NCBI GenBank assembly: GCA_900318335.1 | Contig: ONKF01000001.1 | Coordinates: forward strand, 1-64,000 | Direction: 5' to 3' | Length of the DNA: 64,000 bases | Source of the DNA: an uncultured Prevotellaceae bacterium | Lineage (GTDB): Bacteria; Bacteroidota; Bacteroidia; Bacteroidales; Muribaculaceae | In this document: positions 1-8,955 of the stretch, piece after piece | Position numbering within the stretch: the first letter of the stretch is position 1 | Layout of the letters: each line of letters starts with the position of its first letter | The notes under the pieces: model-generated | Database searches by the model: none | What the model saw: only the letters and a program-made list of their open reading frames with translations | Told to the model about the DNA's origin: nothing | Program-made: the position numbers and the translations under genes

Positions 1-518
1 TTCTGTGCCGTGAGTTTTCCATTGAGGTTGTCTCTTCCGTAGGATTTGACTCCCACGATAGACAGTTGCAGCCTATTGCCGTTAACGTCCTGATAGATGC
101 TGGGAACGTTGATGCAAAAAGCCATTCGTTCATAGTATTGGGTCATTTCGTGAGGCAGCAGTTCCGAGCTCTTCTTATTTATGGCTTCGGGAATTCTACC
201 TCGGATGATATGACTTGCTCTGATTTGGGGCTCGTCGATCTGCTCATTCCTGTAATAGTCCCTGAGCGCTTGATAGGTTGCCCCAATGAATTGTGAGTGT
301 GAAATTACCGCCTCGTTATCCTTGGCGAAATTAGGTATCACACAGTCGTTCTGAAGGCTCTCCAATGTGATAGGTGTGGAGTTAGCCTCAATGAATGGGG
401 AGCGGTTATCTTCGGTAATGATTTCAGCGTCGATAATGGTCTCCCCGATAGTTGTTGTTTGCTCCGTCTCGACTACCATTGGGAGGTAGGATGGCGGAAT
501 GATTGTTGTCTGTTCCAT
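1..518 (-). CDS. DUF3871 family protein, 3' end outside window
   Basis: The minus strand is open from an ATG at 518 to the window edge, giving about 172 residues. Recognisable segments include NDCVIPNFAKDNE, SHSQFIG, ASHIIRGRIPEAI, LLPHE and YYERMAFCI, which I recognise as the N-terminal half of DUF3871, a family of unknown function common on Bacteroidales plasmids and integrative elements. The first 40 residues are a variable, Thr-rich lead-in. The gene is transcribed away from the small gene at 677-820 and in the same direction as the primase/helicase operon at 11.6-16.1 kb, so it probably belongs to the same mobile element. The molecular function is unknown. The family call is from remembered motifs, not from a search. 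Confidence 0.72.
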   Translation of the reverse strand, partial: MEQTTIIPPSYLPMVVETEQTTTIGETIIDAEIITEDNRSPFIEANSTPITLESLQNDCVIPNFAKDNEAVISHSQFIGATYQALRDYYRNEQIDEPQIRASHIIRGRIPEAINKKSSELLPHEMTQYYERMAFCINVPSIYQDVNGNRLQLSIVGVKSYGRDNLNGKLTAQ

Positions 519-548
519 TTCTAGTTGTTAGTTAAATGGTTAATAACA

Positions 549-680
549 TCATGGTGGACCCCGGAGCTTTTCCAGGATCTTCACCAGTTTCTTTGAATTC
601 TTGAGAATCGTTGCAATAGTTTCGCATACGATCACAATACCGTCAATGGCGTTTCCTGCTTTTGATTTCTTTGCAGCTAC
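549..680 (-). pseudogene. Open -1 frame continuing the 47-aa gene, possible frameshifted 3' part
   Basis: Reading the minus strand in the -1 frame from the end of the 47-aa ORF gives 43 residues from VAAKKSKAGNAIDG through IVIVCETIATILKNSKK to a TGA at 549-551. There is no ATG/GTG/TTG start of its own, because an upstream TGA blocks the frame. The composition (hydrophobic helix plus Lys-rich end) continues naturally from the upstream ORF. Either a one-base indel split an originally ~90-aa protein, or a programmed shift occurs at the junction. I see no classical slippery heptamer. Confidence 0.3.
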
Positions 681-820
681 ACCCGTGACGGTTCATCTTG
701 TTTCTTCTCTTCTTCTTTCTCGTTCTTCTTGTCACGGCCCCAATTGTGGATCTTCTCTGCGATATCCAATACTGCAGATATACCAAACAAGGCCATGACG
801 ATTCTTGGTAAATTGTTCAT
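677..820 (-). CDS. Small hypothetical protein (47 aa), mobile-element associated
   Basis: ATG at 820, stop TAG at 677-679. The product begins MNNLPRIVMALFGISAVLD, a short hydrophobic helix, and continues into a highly charged Lys/Glu tail (NEKEEEKKQDEPSRV). A single membrane-associated helix with a charged cytoplasmic tail is the simplest reading. Immediately after the stop, the -1 frame stays open for another 43 residues with protein-like content (see the entry at 549-680). The gene may therefore be frameshifted or may overlap a second small gene. No family is recognised. Confidence 0.45.
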   Translation of the reverse strand: MNNLPRIVMALFGISAVLDIAEKIHNWGRDKKNEKEEEKKQDEPSRV

Positions 821-1194
821 TGTCTTCTCTCTGTTTTGTTTGTAAATGTTAGTTTAAATTGTTAATAAAAATGTTGTCTAATTCTCTTACATATAAGGGT
901 TTAATGTAAGAATGAGAAGGGTGTTTCTCAAATTATATAGATATTAAATTGATTGTTATGATAATAGGTTTTCTAAGTTGAGGGGAGTTTAATAAATGAA
1001 TATTTCTGGCTCTTAGAACAAATTCAATACATATATGGAGAATTCAAAAAAAAATATCTAAATTTGCAGCTGTAATTATATGTAGTGTGTTCTATGGTGT
1101 GGTAGTTTTATAAGGAAATAATAATGCCACTATCTTTAGCAAGGCCGCATTAACAGCGATTATTGATTTGATATAACTTAATACATCATATAAA
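821..1194 (+). promoter_or_regulatory. AT-rich intergenic region with promoter of the first BspA-like gene
   Basis: About 370 bases without a gene. A Bacteroidetes -7 box, TAAATTTG, lies at 1059-1066, leaving a leader of roughly 120 nt before the ATG at 1195. I see no other structure. The composition is much more AT-rich than the core region to the right. Confidence 0.5.
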
Positions 1195-2628
1195 ATGAAA
1201 AAATTTCTTATTTTTGTAACATTTATGCTTCTCCCCATAGCGGTAAGTGCTTATGATTTTGAGGTCAATGGGTTCTGCTATACTATCACTTCTTCAGTGA
1301 CACCTAGTGTTAAAGTGACATATAAAGAACGAATTCCAGGTAAAAGTGACTATTATTCAGGAATAGTAAATATACCAGAGCGCGTCCTTTATAATAACAT
1401 AAATTTTGTTGTTGATGAGATAGGAGAATTTGCCTTCTATGGAAGTACTGCAGAAAAAATCATAATACCAAATTCGGTAAAACGTTTAGGAGTCGCGTGT
1501 TTTGAATGGTCGGATATAACATCGATTTCAATCCCAGGAAGTATTGAAACTATTTCAGCTCAAGCATTTTGGAGTTGTTATAACTTAGAAGTAATTACAT
1601 TATCAGAAGGAATAAGGTTTTTAGATGAAGATTGCTTTGGTGGTGGTTTGAGGGTTAAATATATGACAATTCCTTCTTCTGTTGAGACAATTAATTCAAG
1701 TTCCTTTTATAGTAGTGTTTTTCCTGATTTAGTTTTTTCAGGAGAAGCTCCAACAATTATACACAAGTCTGGATATGTTTTAAGACCAGAAAATAGTGTA
1801 GCTTATGTAAAAGAAGGAGAAATAGAGAATTTTAGAAATAAAGGATGGAATTTTGGTACTTTTATAGAATACGATAATAGTATAACAGATATAAATCCAG
1901 AATTCTCTGTAAATGGAATATATTACAAACCGACAGCATTAGTTGGTATCTATCAAGCTGCCGCAATTGGCTGTGAGAATAATATCAGTTCCATAACAAT
2001 CTCTAATAACGTTAGTTTTAATAATATAATATATCAGGTTTCATCTATCAACAATTCTGCTTTCAATAACAAGAGTGCTATTAAACAAATAAGAATAGCA
2101 GGATCTGTAAAAAAAATAGGTGACAACGCTTTCGCTAATTGTACAAACTTAAAGGTTGCAAACATTGAAGAGGGTGTTGAGGATATTGGTTGTCGTGCTT
2201 TCTATAATACTGGACTCTCTAAAATTGTTTTTCCATCTACAACAGGCAAAATAGGTGAAGAAGCCTTTGTTGGCTGCCAAAACCTGAACAAGATATATAG
2301 TAAGATTCACAATCCATTTGATGCTGATAATGTATTCAGTTTGCTTACAACAATGATGGGGACGCTTTACGTACCTGTAGGAACCAAATCTCTATACGAA
2401 ACAAAACTAGGCTGGAAACAATTTACAAATATAGTTGAAACGGATAATTTGAGTGGTAATGAAAGAGGTGATGTGAATGGTGATGCAGAAGTCAACATAG
2501 CAGATATCAATGCTGTGATTGACCAAATTCTTTCAGCCAGTTTTACTGAATCCGGTGATGTGAATGGTGATGCAGAAGTCAACATAGCAGATATTAATGC
2601 TATAATCGATATGATTCTTAGCAACTGA
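1195..2628 (+). CDS. Secreted BspA-like LRR_5 protein with twin dockerin-type repeats
   Basis: The 477-aa product starts with a signal peptide (MKKFLIFVTFMLLPIAVSA) and then the AYDFEVNG start of an N-terminal cap shared with other BspA-like proteins in this window. It carries divergent LRR_5 units (e.g. IIIPNSVKRLGVACFEW, ISIPGSIETISAQAFWSC) to about residue 400. The C-terminus holds two tandem EF-hand-like dockerin repeats, each with GDVNGDAEVNIADINA. At DNA level the first 41 bases of each repeat are identical (2467 and 2554, period 87), so the duplication is recent or homogenised. LRR_5 proteins of this type are usually surface adhesins; the ligand is unknown. The gene is strikingly AT-rich and lies between mobile-element fragments, suggesting acquisition. 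Confidence 0.85.
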   Translation: MKKFLIFVTFMLLPIAVSAYDFEVNGFCYTITSSVTPSVKVTYKERIPGKSDYYSGIVNIPERVLYNNINFVVDEIGEFAFYGSTAEKIIIPNSVKRLGVACFEWSDITSISIPGSIETISAQAFWSCYNLEVITLSEGIRFLDEDCFGGGLRVKYMTIPSSVETINSSSFYSSVFPDLVFSGEAPTIIHKSGYVLRPENSVAYVKEGEIENFRNKGWNFGTFIEYDNSITDINPEFSVNGIYYKPTALVGIYQAAAIGCENNISSITISNNVSFNNIIYQVSSINNSAFNNKSAIKQIRIAGSVKKIGDNAFANCTNLKVANIEEGVEDIGCRAFYNTGLSKIVFPSTTGKIGEEAFVGCQNLNKIYSKIHNPFDADNVFSLLTTMMGTLYVPVGTKSLYETKLGWKQFTNIVETDNLSGNERGDVNGDAEVNIADINAVIDQILSASFTESGDVNGDAEVNIADINAIIDMILSN

Positions 2629-2649
2629 GAAAATAATACAATTAAATAA

Positions 2650-2690
2650 TGAGATGAGAAGTGACCCCGAGGATCGCTTTTCTCTTATTA
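2650..2690 (+). terminator. Probable terminator of the BspA-like gene
   Basis: About 25 bases after the stop codon, GAGAAGTGA pairs imperfectly with TCGCTTTTCTC and a T-rich tract follows. The stem contains a bulge, so this is only a probable intrinsic terminator. Confidence 0.35.
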
Positions 2691-2871
2691 TCTCTTCACT
2701 AACCACAATCCGCTCAAGAACCCGATCGATTCCTCATTCACATTCGGAATCTCTTCAGAATCTCTCACTATACTTTTATCCTCATTCACTTGACGCCCCT
2801 CTCTTGCTTTAGGCTTCGAGGGTCTGTGAATATCGGATAAAAGGCTTTCGCACTTGTTAGAATAGAAGAAA

Positions 2872-2902
2872 GGAACGGCTCGCTATCGCTCACCCAATCC
2901 GT
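2872..2902 (+). repeat. 31-bp repeat downstream of a BspA-like gene, copy 1
   Basis: The 31 bases starting GGAACGGCTCGCTATCGCTC and ending ACCCAATCCGT recur at 11212-11242 with one mismatch. A shorter related sequence lies at about 27542-27564. All three are next to BspA-like LRR_5 genes. The rest of 2629-3307 holds no gene, only C/T-rich low-complexity sequence and the promoter of the deiminase gene. Confidence 0.8.
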
Positions 2903-3003
2903 AAGCAGAGAGACCCAACTGCTGCCGCCTCGCCTCTCGCCCCGTCCACCCCTGTTTTCTCTTGTTTCGGATGGAGTGCGACCTTAGGGAGCACTGTTCT
3001 TTT

Positions 3004-3051
3004 CCTTCTCTATCTCCTTCTCTATCTCCTTCTCTATCTCCTTATCCATCC
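3004..3051 (+). repeat. 12-bp tandem repeat (CCTTCTCTATCT)
   Basis: Three perfect copies of the 12-base unit CCTTCTCTATCT at 3004-3039 are followed by a degenerate fourth (CCTTATCCATCC). It is a minisatellite in the non-coding gap before the deiminase gene and a candidate variable-number locus. Confidence 0.85.
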
Positions 3052-3203
3052 TCTACCTGTCCATTTTTTATTAGAAAATTTGCATAGGTATATAAAAACA
3101 GCAAAAAAAAGGACACCTAAATAAAAAGGAACAAACAATACCATTCCTCCCGTTTGTTGAAAGTCAAGTTTTTTAATGATTAGGCTTTTTAAGGATTTAT
3201 TTG

Positions 3204-3211
3204 TATCTTTG
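3204..3211 (+). promoter_or_regulatory. -7 promoter box (TATCTTTG) of the deiminase gene
   Basis: This matches the Bacteroidetes TAnnTTTG consensus and lies about 97 bases upstream of the ATG at 3308. Confidence 0.6.
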
Positions 3212-3307
3212 CAGTATCTACAGACGTGATGAGTTATTCTGATTCTTTCGTGATATACTTTTGTTGTTAAATGCAGATATTCAGAGAACTATAAATCGAA
3301 ATAAGAT

Positions 3308-4324
3308 ATGGAAAAGATTCTGACAAAGGATTTCATAACGGACGATAAGACGAATAAGGTCTTTATCTCCAGTTTAATAGACACAGAGACTGGTGACCTT
3401 GATAAAGAGGCACGGGCTAATGTGAAATCTTGCATCATGCAGTTTGAAAAGGACTGTGAACTATTGTACAACACTAAAGATGTTTGGGCTCGTGATTATA
3501 TGCCTATTCAACTGACCAAAAACACATATCTGGGATATACCTATAAGCCTGACTATCTCACAAAGTCTCCTGAGTATGCAAAGTGTGTTACAAACTGGAA
3601 ACTTCATAATGTCCATGCAGAGAAGTATGATTTCAATGGTTTTAAGGTTGTCCAGATACCTCTCATTCTTGATGGTGGTAATGTAGTCAAAGCTATTCTG
3701 GATGATAAACCGTGTATGATCATGTGTGACAAGGTTCTGCTAGAGAATAACATTGACAAGAATAATAAGACAGAATTAGAGAACTTCCATAAATGGTGGA
3801 AGGAATGGTGGGAAGAGAATTTTGATGGTACAGAAATGAAACTCGTGCTCTTACCATGGGAAGGTTCTAAATATGACCCCATAGGCCATGCCGACGGGAT
3901 GATTCGATATATCGATAAGAACAAAGTATTAATTACCAACTATAAAGACTTTAATGAGAAGCATTATAACGAGATGATGAAGGCATTGGAGCCAGAAAGG
4001 CCCAAGAGGGCTGGATTCAATGTTATTTCTTTACATTTTTCGGATTTAGAACAATTTAAGAACAACAAACTATTCAGTGTTTTATTGGACCGCTCCTGGT
4101 GCTATATCAATTATCTGCAAGTAGGCAAACGAATACTTGTTCCAAGACTTGGTTATGATCTTTTGGACAATGAAGCTCTGAAGCAGATAAGAGAGGCTTT
4201 TTCAGCAAATGAAGATGAGATAGAGCTGATTTCTCAAGATATGACCTCTATCGTTGAAGATATGAATGATGAGAAGAACTCAGGAGGCGCTTTGAATTGT
4301 TTGACTTGGACTATCCAGTCATAA
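3308..4324 (+). CDS. Agmatine deiminase / peptidyl-arginine deiminase family protein
   Basis: The 338-aa product has the guanidine-modifying deiminase signatures in order: DVWARDYMP (about residue 58), LDGGN (about 121), GHADGMIRYID (about 193) and a C-terminal SGGALNCLTW with the catalytic Cys near residue 331. These give the Asp-His-Cys catalytic set of the PAD_porph family (PF04371), which hydrolyses agmatine or arginine side chains to carbamoyl-putrescine or citrulline plus ammonia. There is no signal peptide, so it is probably cytoplasmic. The residues flanking the motifs diverge from textbook agmatine deiminase (GHAD rather than GHID), so the substrate is uncertain. It has its own promoter and stands alone between two BspA-like genes. 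Confidence 0.8.
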   Translation: MEKILTKDFITDDKTNKVFISSLIDTETGDLDKEARANVKSCIMQFEKDCELLYNTKDVWARDYMPIQLTKNTYLGYTYKPDYLTKSPEYAKCVTNWKLHNVHAEKYDFNGFKVVQIPLILDGGNVVKAILDDKPCMIMCDKVLLENNIDKNNKTELENFHKWWKEWWEENFDGTEMKLVLLPWEGSKYDPIGHADGMIRYIDKNKVLITNYKDFNEKHYNEMMKALEPERPKRAGFNVISLHFSDLEQFKNNKLFSVLLDRSWCYINYLQVGKRILVPRLGYDLLDNEALKQIREAFSANEDEIELISQDMTSIVEDMNDEKNSGGALNCLTWTIQS

Positions 4325-4452
4325 TAGCGAAAAAGAAAATAGACCAACCCCATCATGCCGGAGTGAGGGATTTCTTTAGACAAGGTTTATGTAGGTGAGT
4401 ACAAGAGAGGAGAAAATGGACAAACCGATGAAGAGAATTAGAAAAAAATGAT

Positions 4453-4460
4453 TACCTTTG
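4453..4460 (+). promoter_or_regulatory. -7 promoter box (TACCTTTG) of the giant BspA-like gene
   Basis: TAnnTTTG match about 60 bases upstream of the ATG at 4521. Confidence 0.6.
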
Positions 4461-4520
4461 TGAGTTAAACCTTTAAACTATGATTCTATCAAGCGATATT
4501 AACTTCTAAAATATAAGGCA

Positions 4521-7500
4521 ATGAAACAACTATTCCGCTTTTCCCTCCTGATGCTGGCACTGCTCTTGCCAGCTACCGCCACTGCCCACGACTTTGAAGT
4601 AGACGGCATCTATTATCTCAAAAACGGAACTGAAGCCACAGTGACATATAAAGGTTCTTCCTGTTATTCCTACTCTGATGAATATTCAGGCAATTTAACA
4701 ATCCCTGAAACTGTAACATATAATGGGACGACTTACTCAGTAACATCCATAGGCAAACAAGCATTCTATGGTTGTCGTGAATTGACAAGTGTCTCCATTG
4801 CCAATACTATCATTGTCATTGGCAATGATGCATTTTCCGGTTGCCGTGGCCTGACGAGCGTGACCATTCCCAATGCTGTCACCTCTATAGAGAGCAATAC
4901 GTTCTATAACTGCAGTGGTCTGACGAGCGTAACCATCCCCAATTCTGTCACCTCCATAGGCAGTTCTGCTTTCTATGGCTGCAGTGGCCTAACAGGATCA
5001 TTAACCATTCCCAATTCTGTCACTAACATTGGTGCTTCTGCTTTCTATGGCTGCAGCGGTTTGACGAGCCTGTCTATCGGTAACTATGTAACCTCAATTG
5101 GTGCTTCTGCGTTCTCTGGTTGCACGGGACTAACAAGCATTGATCTTCCCAATTCTGTCACTAACATTGGTGCTTCTGCTTTCTATGGCTGCAACGGTTT
5201 GACGAGCCTGTCTATCGGTAACTATGTAACCTCAATTGGTGCTTCTGCGTTCTCTGGTTGCACGGGACTAACAGGATCATTAACCATTCCCAATTCTGTC
5301 ACCTCCATAGGCAGTTCTGCTTTCTATGGCTGCAGTGGCCTAACAGGATCATTAACCATTCCCAATTCTGTCACCTCCATAGGCAGTTCTGCTTTCTGTG
5401 GCTGCAGCGGTTTGACGAGCTTAACAATCGGTAACTCGATTTCTTCTATAGGTAACTCTGCGTTCAGTGGTTGTATCAGTCTAACTGATATTGATGTGTC
5501 GAGTGGTAATTCTATTTATGACTCCCGTAATAATTGTAATGCGATTATTGAAACAATTAGCAATACGCTCATTATTGGGTGTAGAAATACATTTATTCCC
5601 AATTCTGTCACTAACATTGGTGCTTCTGCTTTCTATGGTTGCAGTGGCCTAACAGGATCATTAACCATTCCCAGTTCTGTCACCTCCATAGGCAGTTCTG
5701 CTTTCTATGGTTGCAGTGGCCTAACAGGATCATTAACCATTCCCAATTCTGTCACCTCCATAGGCAGTTCTGCTTTCTGTGGCTGCAGTGGCCTAACAGG
5801 ATCATTAACCATTCCCAACTCGGTTACGTCAATTGAATGGGGCACATTCAAGAATTGTTCTGGTCTTACAAATATAAATATACCTAAATCAGTTGAGACC
5901 ATTAATTCGAATGCTTTTGTTGGTTGTAATAGTTTACAGTCATTCTATGTTGACGAAGCAAATACAAATTATTCTAGTGATAGAGGCGTTTTGATCAGTT
6001 CATCCACTCTGGTAATGTGCCCAGCCAGGAAAGACAACTATTGTATACCAAGTACAATTAATTATTTAAGTGAATACGCTTTTAACGATTGCATGATGTC
6101 AGAATTGACAATAGAAGCTAACTCAAATGATTATTTATGGTCAACCGCAACAACATTTAATAGAGCGCAAATAACTTCTGTGATTATCAATAGAAGAACA
6201 AACGCTTCTTTTAAAGGAATGTCATCACTTGAATATGTCACATTGGGAGACAAAGCAGGTGTTTATGTAGATATCAAATTCGCAGGCACAGGAATTCATG
6301 AAGTTCATTTGCCATATGCTGTTACTATCTGTGATAGTTGTTTTACGGATTGTGAAGAATTATCAATCATTGAACTTGGTGATAATATTATCTCTATCGG
6401 AGCGAAAGCATTCGATAATACTGCATATTTAAATAACCAGCAATTTGAAAGCGGTATTAAATATATTGATGAATATGCAGTTCTCTATGACTTTCTATCA
6501 GACACCATACGAGTTAAGGATGGCACAAAACTACTTATAGAGGCGTTATGCTATAATTCGCCCTATTCAATACCTCCATTAAATGAAGTATTACTTCCAA
6601 ATTCCCTTCAATACATTGGAGATTATTGTTTTTCAAGAAACAATCTAAATAGTATCATTCTTCCCGATTCATTAGTATCTATTGGAAGAGGCGCTTTCCA
6701 AATGACAAAGTTATCATCAATCTCAATTCCAGCTTCCGTTATGAGTATTTCTCAGTATGCATTTTCTAGCATTAACTACTTAACTTCAGTTCGATTTGAA
6801 GATGGTGAAAACATTCTGAATTTAGGTAAGAATGAATTTGAATCAGGTGTTCCAAAAGGCATTTTTGGAGATTCTTATAATATAAAGAAAGCATATATCG
6901 GGAGAGTGTTATCTTATGATACAACCTATGGTTATGGTCCATTTACTCAATATGGAACTGGTACAAACAGTCAACTCACCGAGGTGGAAATTGGCCCTTA
7001 TGTTAACCATCTCGAATCTCGTCTATTATACAAAAATCCAAACATCACTTCTGTTAAAGTCGATCGAAATGTTCCTCCAACTAATCCCTGGTTTGAATCA
7101 AATGTTTATACTGCTGCAACATTGCATATACCTGATGGTAGTAAATCTGTTTATCAAGAAGCAGATGGATGGAAGAATTTCATCAATATTATAGAAGACA
7201 GTATATTAGCAACTTCGATTACACTAGATTATGAAGAGGTGACAATGATACCAGGAGATACAATTACATTGACGGCAATTATCTTTCCAGAAAATGTTTC
7301 CTCTAAATTTGTCGAATGGTCATCTAATGATGAATCTGTGGCTACAGTAGATGAAAATGGCGTAGTTTATGCAAATGCTGCTGGTCAGGCCACCATCATC
7401 GCCACGACCAAAGATGGCAGCGAACTGAGCGCTTCGTGCGTTGTCACTGTTGTGCCGAGTACTGTGCTTGCTACCTCGATAGAGCTGAATGTGACCAGTG

Positions 7501-8921
7501 CTGAGTTGACCGAGGGTGAGAACTTGCAATTGACGGCGACTGTGTTTCCTGAGGATGCTACCGACAAGACGGTGATTTGGGTGTCGAGCGATGAGACTGT
7601 TGCTACGGTTAACAAGAATGGACTGGTAACTGCCATTGCTCCAGGTGAGGCCATCATCACTGCCACGACCAACGACGACAGCAACTTGAGTGCCAGCTGC
7701 TTGGTAACTGTGACAAGTCCAATAACTCCTATTGGCGATAATGTCTTCCAGGTGGGCGATACGACTGTGATGCATGGCGATATTTTCGCTCTGCCTGTAG
7801 CGATGACCAACAATGAAACAGTTATGGCCTTCCAGACCGACGTATTCCTTCCCGAGGGCTTCAGTGTTGTCATGGATGAAGATGACGAGTACATCATCAT
7901 GCCATCGGGACGATTAACCAACGACCACGTCATCATGGCCGACAACGCCAATAACGGTGCTGTGCGTGTCATCTGCTACACGCCAAACTCACAACCCATC
8001 AGTGGCAATGAGGGTGACCTGTTCTACATTCATGTCCAAGTGCCTGATGAGGCCGAGGGCGACTACACCATCAGTTTGCGCAACACGTTGCTGACGGCAG
8101 TCGGCTATAACGAGGTCAGCGTTCCTGACGTGAGTGCTACAGTCACGGTCAAGCAGTTTATTCCCGGCGACGTGAATGACAGCAGGACGGTGAACGTGAC
8201 CGATATCGTGGTTGCAGCGCAGTACATCCTTGACCGGAACCCCAGTCCATTCATCCTTGAGGCGGCTGACATGAACGGTGACGGCAATGTGACCGTGACT
8301 GATGTCATGTTGATAGCTTACCTGATCAACCATCCCACGATGAATGCGCCCAAGCGGATGCCCGCCTTGACTGACTGTTTGGACCACATGAGCGGCGAAA
8401 GTGTCACACTCAGCGTGGGCGAGATACGAACGGTGAGCATCATGCTCGACAATGAGATGGATTATAGCGCCTTCCAGCTTGACTTGTCACTGCCCGAGGG
8501 GTTGACGGCAGGAAACTTCCGCCTGACCGACCGTGCTGGCAGCCATGCCTTCGACGTGAATGAAATCGACGACGGCAAACTGCGCGGCCTGTGCTACTCA
8601 CCCGCTATCGAGGCCATCGACGGCCACAGCGGAGCGTTGTTGACCTTTGACGTGACGGCTACAGACATGGTTAAGGGCGACATTCTAGTGGACGGCATCG
8701 AACTTGTAACCACCGACTGTCAGACGGTGCGCCTTGACGGTTTCAACATCGGTGTGAACAACGTGACCAGCGTGAATGAGTTGAACAACGGCAAGACCAT
8801 CGACCATGTGGACTACTTCAACCTGGCCGGCCAGCGAATCGCCGCTCCCGAGAGCGGTGTGACCCTCGTCGTCACCACCTACACCGACGGCACTCGCACC
8901 ACCACTAAGGTGATGAAGTAA
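4521..8921 (+). CDS. Giant secreted protein: BspA-like LRR_5, two Big_2, two cohesin-like modules, dockerin, C-terminal sorting-like tail
   Basis: The 1466-aa product opens with a signal peptide (ending ATATA) and the AHDFEVDGIYY cap. About 20 LRR_5 units follow to residue ~490, many with GLTGSLTIPNSVTSIGSSAF wording, and then more divergent units to ~880. Two Big_2 domains come next (EWSSNDESVATV, WVSSDETVATV), then a cohesin-like beta domain (FQVGDTTVMHGDIFALPVAM), a dockerin-like pair (GDVNDSRTVNVTDI, DMNGDGNVTVTDV) and a second cohesin-like domain (LSVGEIRTVSIMLDNEMDYS). The tail (YFNLAGQRIAAPESG ... TTTKVMK) resembles Bacteroidetes C-terminal sorting domains. Base composition shifts from AT-rich to GC-rich near 7380, inside the first Big_2 domain, which suggests a fusion. 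The likely role is surface adhesion or scaffolding; partners are unknown. Confidence 0.85.
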   Translation: MKQLFRFSLLMLALLLPATATAHDFEVDGIYYLKNGTEATVTYKGSSCYSYSDEYSGNLTIPETVTYNGTTYSVTSIGKQAFYGCRELTSVSIANTIIVIGNDAFSGCRGLTSVTIPNAVTSIESNTFYNCSGLTSVTIPNSVTSIGSSAFYGCSGLTGSLTIPNSVTNIGASAFYGCSGLTSLSIGNYVTSIGASAFSGCTGLTSIDLPNSVTNIGASAFYGCNGLTSLSIGNYVTSIGASAFSGCTGLTGSLTIPNSVTSIGSSAFYGCSGLTGSLTIPNSVTSIGSSAFCGCSGLTSLTIGNSISSIGNSAFSGCISLTDIDVSSGNSIYDSRNNCNAIIETISNTLIIGCRNTFIPNSVTNIGASAFYGCSGLTGSLTIPSSVTSIGSSAFYGCSGLTGSLTIPNSVTSIGSSAFCGCSGLTGSLTIPNSVTSIEWGTFKNCSGLTNINIPKSVETINSNAFVGCNSLQSFYVDEANTNYSSDRGVLISSSTLVMCPARKDNYCIPSTINYLSEYAFNDCMMSELTIEANSNDYLWSTATTFNRAQITSVIINRRTNASFKGMSSLEYVTLGDKAGVYVDIKFAGTGIHEVHLPYAVTICDSCFTDCEELSIIELGDNIISIGAKAFDNTAYLNNQQFESGIKYIDEYAVLYDFLSDTIRVKDGTKLLIEALCYNSPYSIPPLNEVLLPNSLQYIGDYCFSRNNLNSIILPDSLVSIGRGAFQMTKLSSISIPASVMSISQYAFSSINYLTSVRFEDGENILNLGKNEFESGVPKGIFGDSYNIKKAYIGRVLSYDTTYGYGPFTQYGTGTNSQLTEVEIGPYVNHLESRLLYKNPNITSVKVDRNVPPTNPWFESNVYTAATLHIPDGSKSVYQEADGWKNFINIIEDSILATSITLDYEEVTMIPGDTITLTAIIFPENVSSKFVEWSSNDESVATVDENGVVYANAAGQATIIATTKDGSELSASCVVTVVPSTVLATSIELNVTSAELTEGENLQLTATVFPEDATDKTVIWVSSDETVATVNKNGLVTAIAPGEAIITATTNDDSNLSASCLVTVTSPITPIGDNVFQVGDTTVMHGDIFALPVAMTNNETVMAFQTDVFLPEGFSVVMDEDDEYIIMPSGRLTNDHVIMADNANNGAVRVICYTPNSQPISGNEGDLFYIHVQVPDEAEGDYTISLRNTLLTAVGYNEVSVPDVSATVTVKQFIPGDVNDSRTVNVTDIVVAAQYILDRNPSPFILEAADMNGDGNVTVTDVMLIAYLINHPTMNAPKRMPALTDCLDHMSGESVTLSVGEIRTVSIMLDNEMDYSAFQLDLSLPEGLTAGNFRLTDRAGSHAFDVNEIDDGKLRGLCYSPAIEAIDGHSGALLTFDVTATDMVKGDILVDGIELVTTDCQTVRLDGFNIGVNNVTSVNELNNGKTIDHVDYFNLAGQRIAAPESGVTLVVTTYTDGTRTTTKVMK
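4918..5830 (+). repeat. Near-identical tandem LRR units inside the giant gene
   Basis: Units of 69 and 75 bases repeat with very few differences. The segment AACAGGATCATTAACCATTC starts at about 4991, 5270, 5342, 5651, 5722 and 5796. A ~110-base block at 5022-5133 recurs at 5160-5271, offset by 138 bases (two 69-base units), with about one mismatch. This points to recent expansion by unequal crossing-over or slippage and to likely length polymorphism. Confidence 0.9.
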
Positions 8922-8955
8922 ACTGGACTATAATCTTGGATAAAACAAAGAAAAG

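Noticed and set aside
66..296. Plus-strand 76-codon frame at the left edge
   Set aside because: Antisense to the DUF3871 gene, whose motifs are clear on the minus strand.
4918..5830. Apparent CRISPR-like regular repeats
   Set aside because: The repeats are in frame, code for LRR units, and have no unique spacers.
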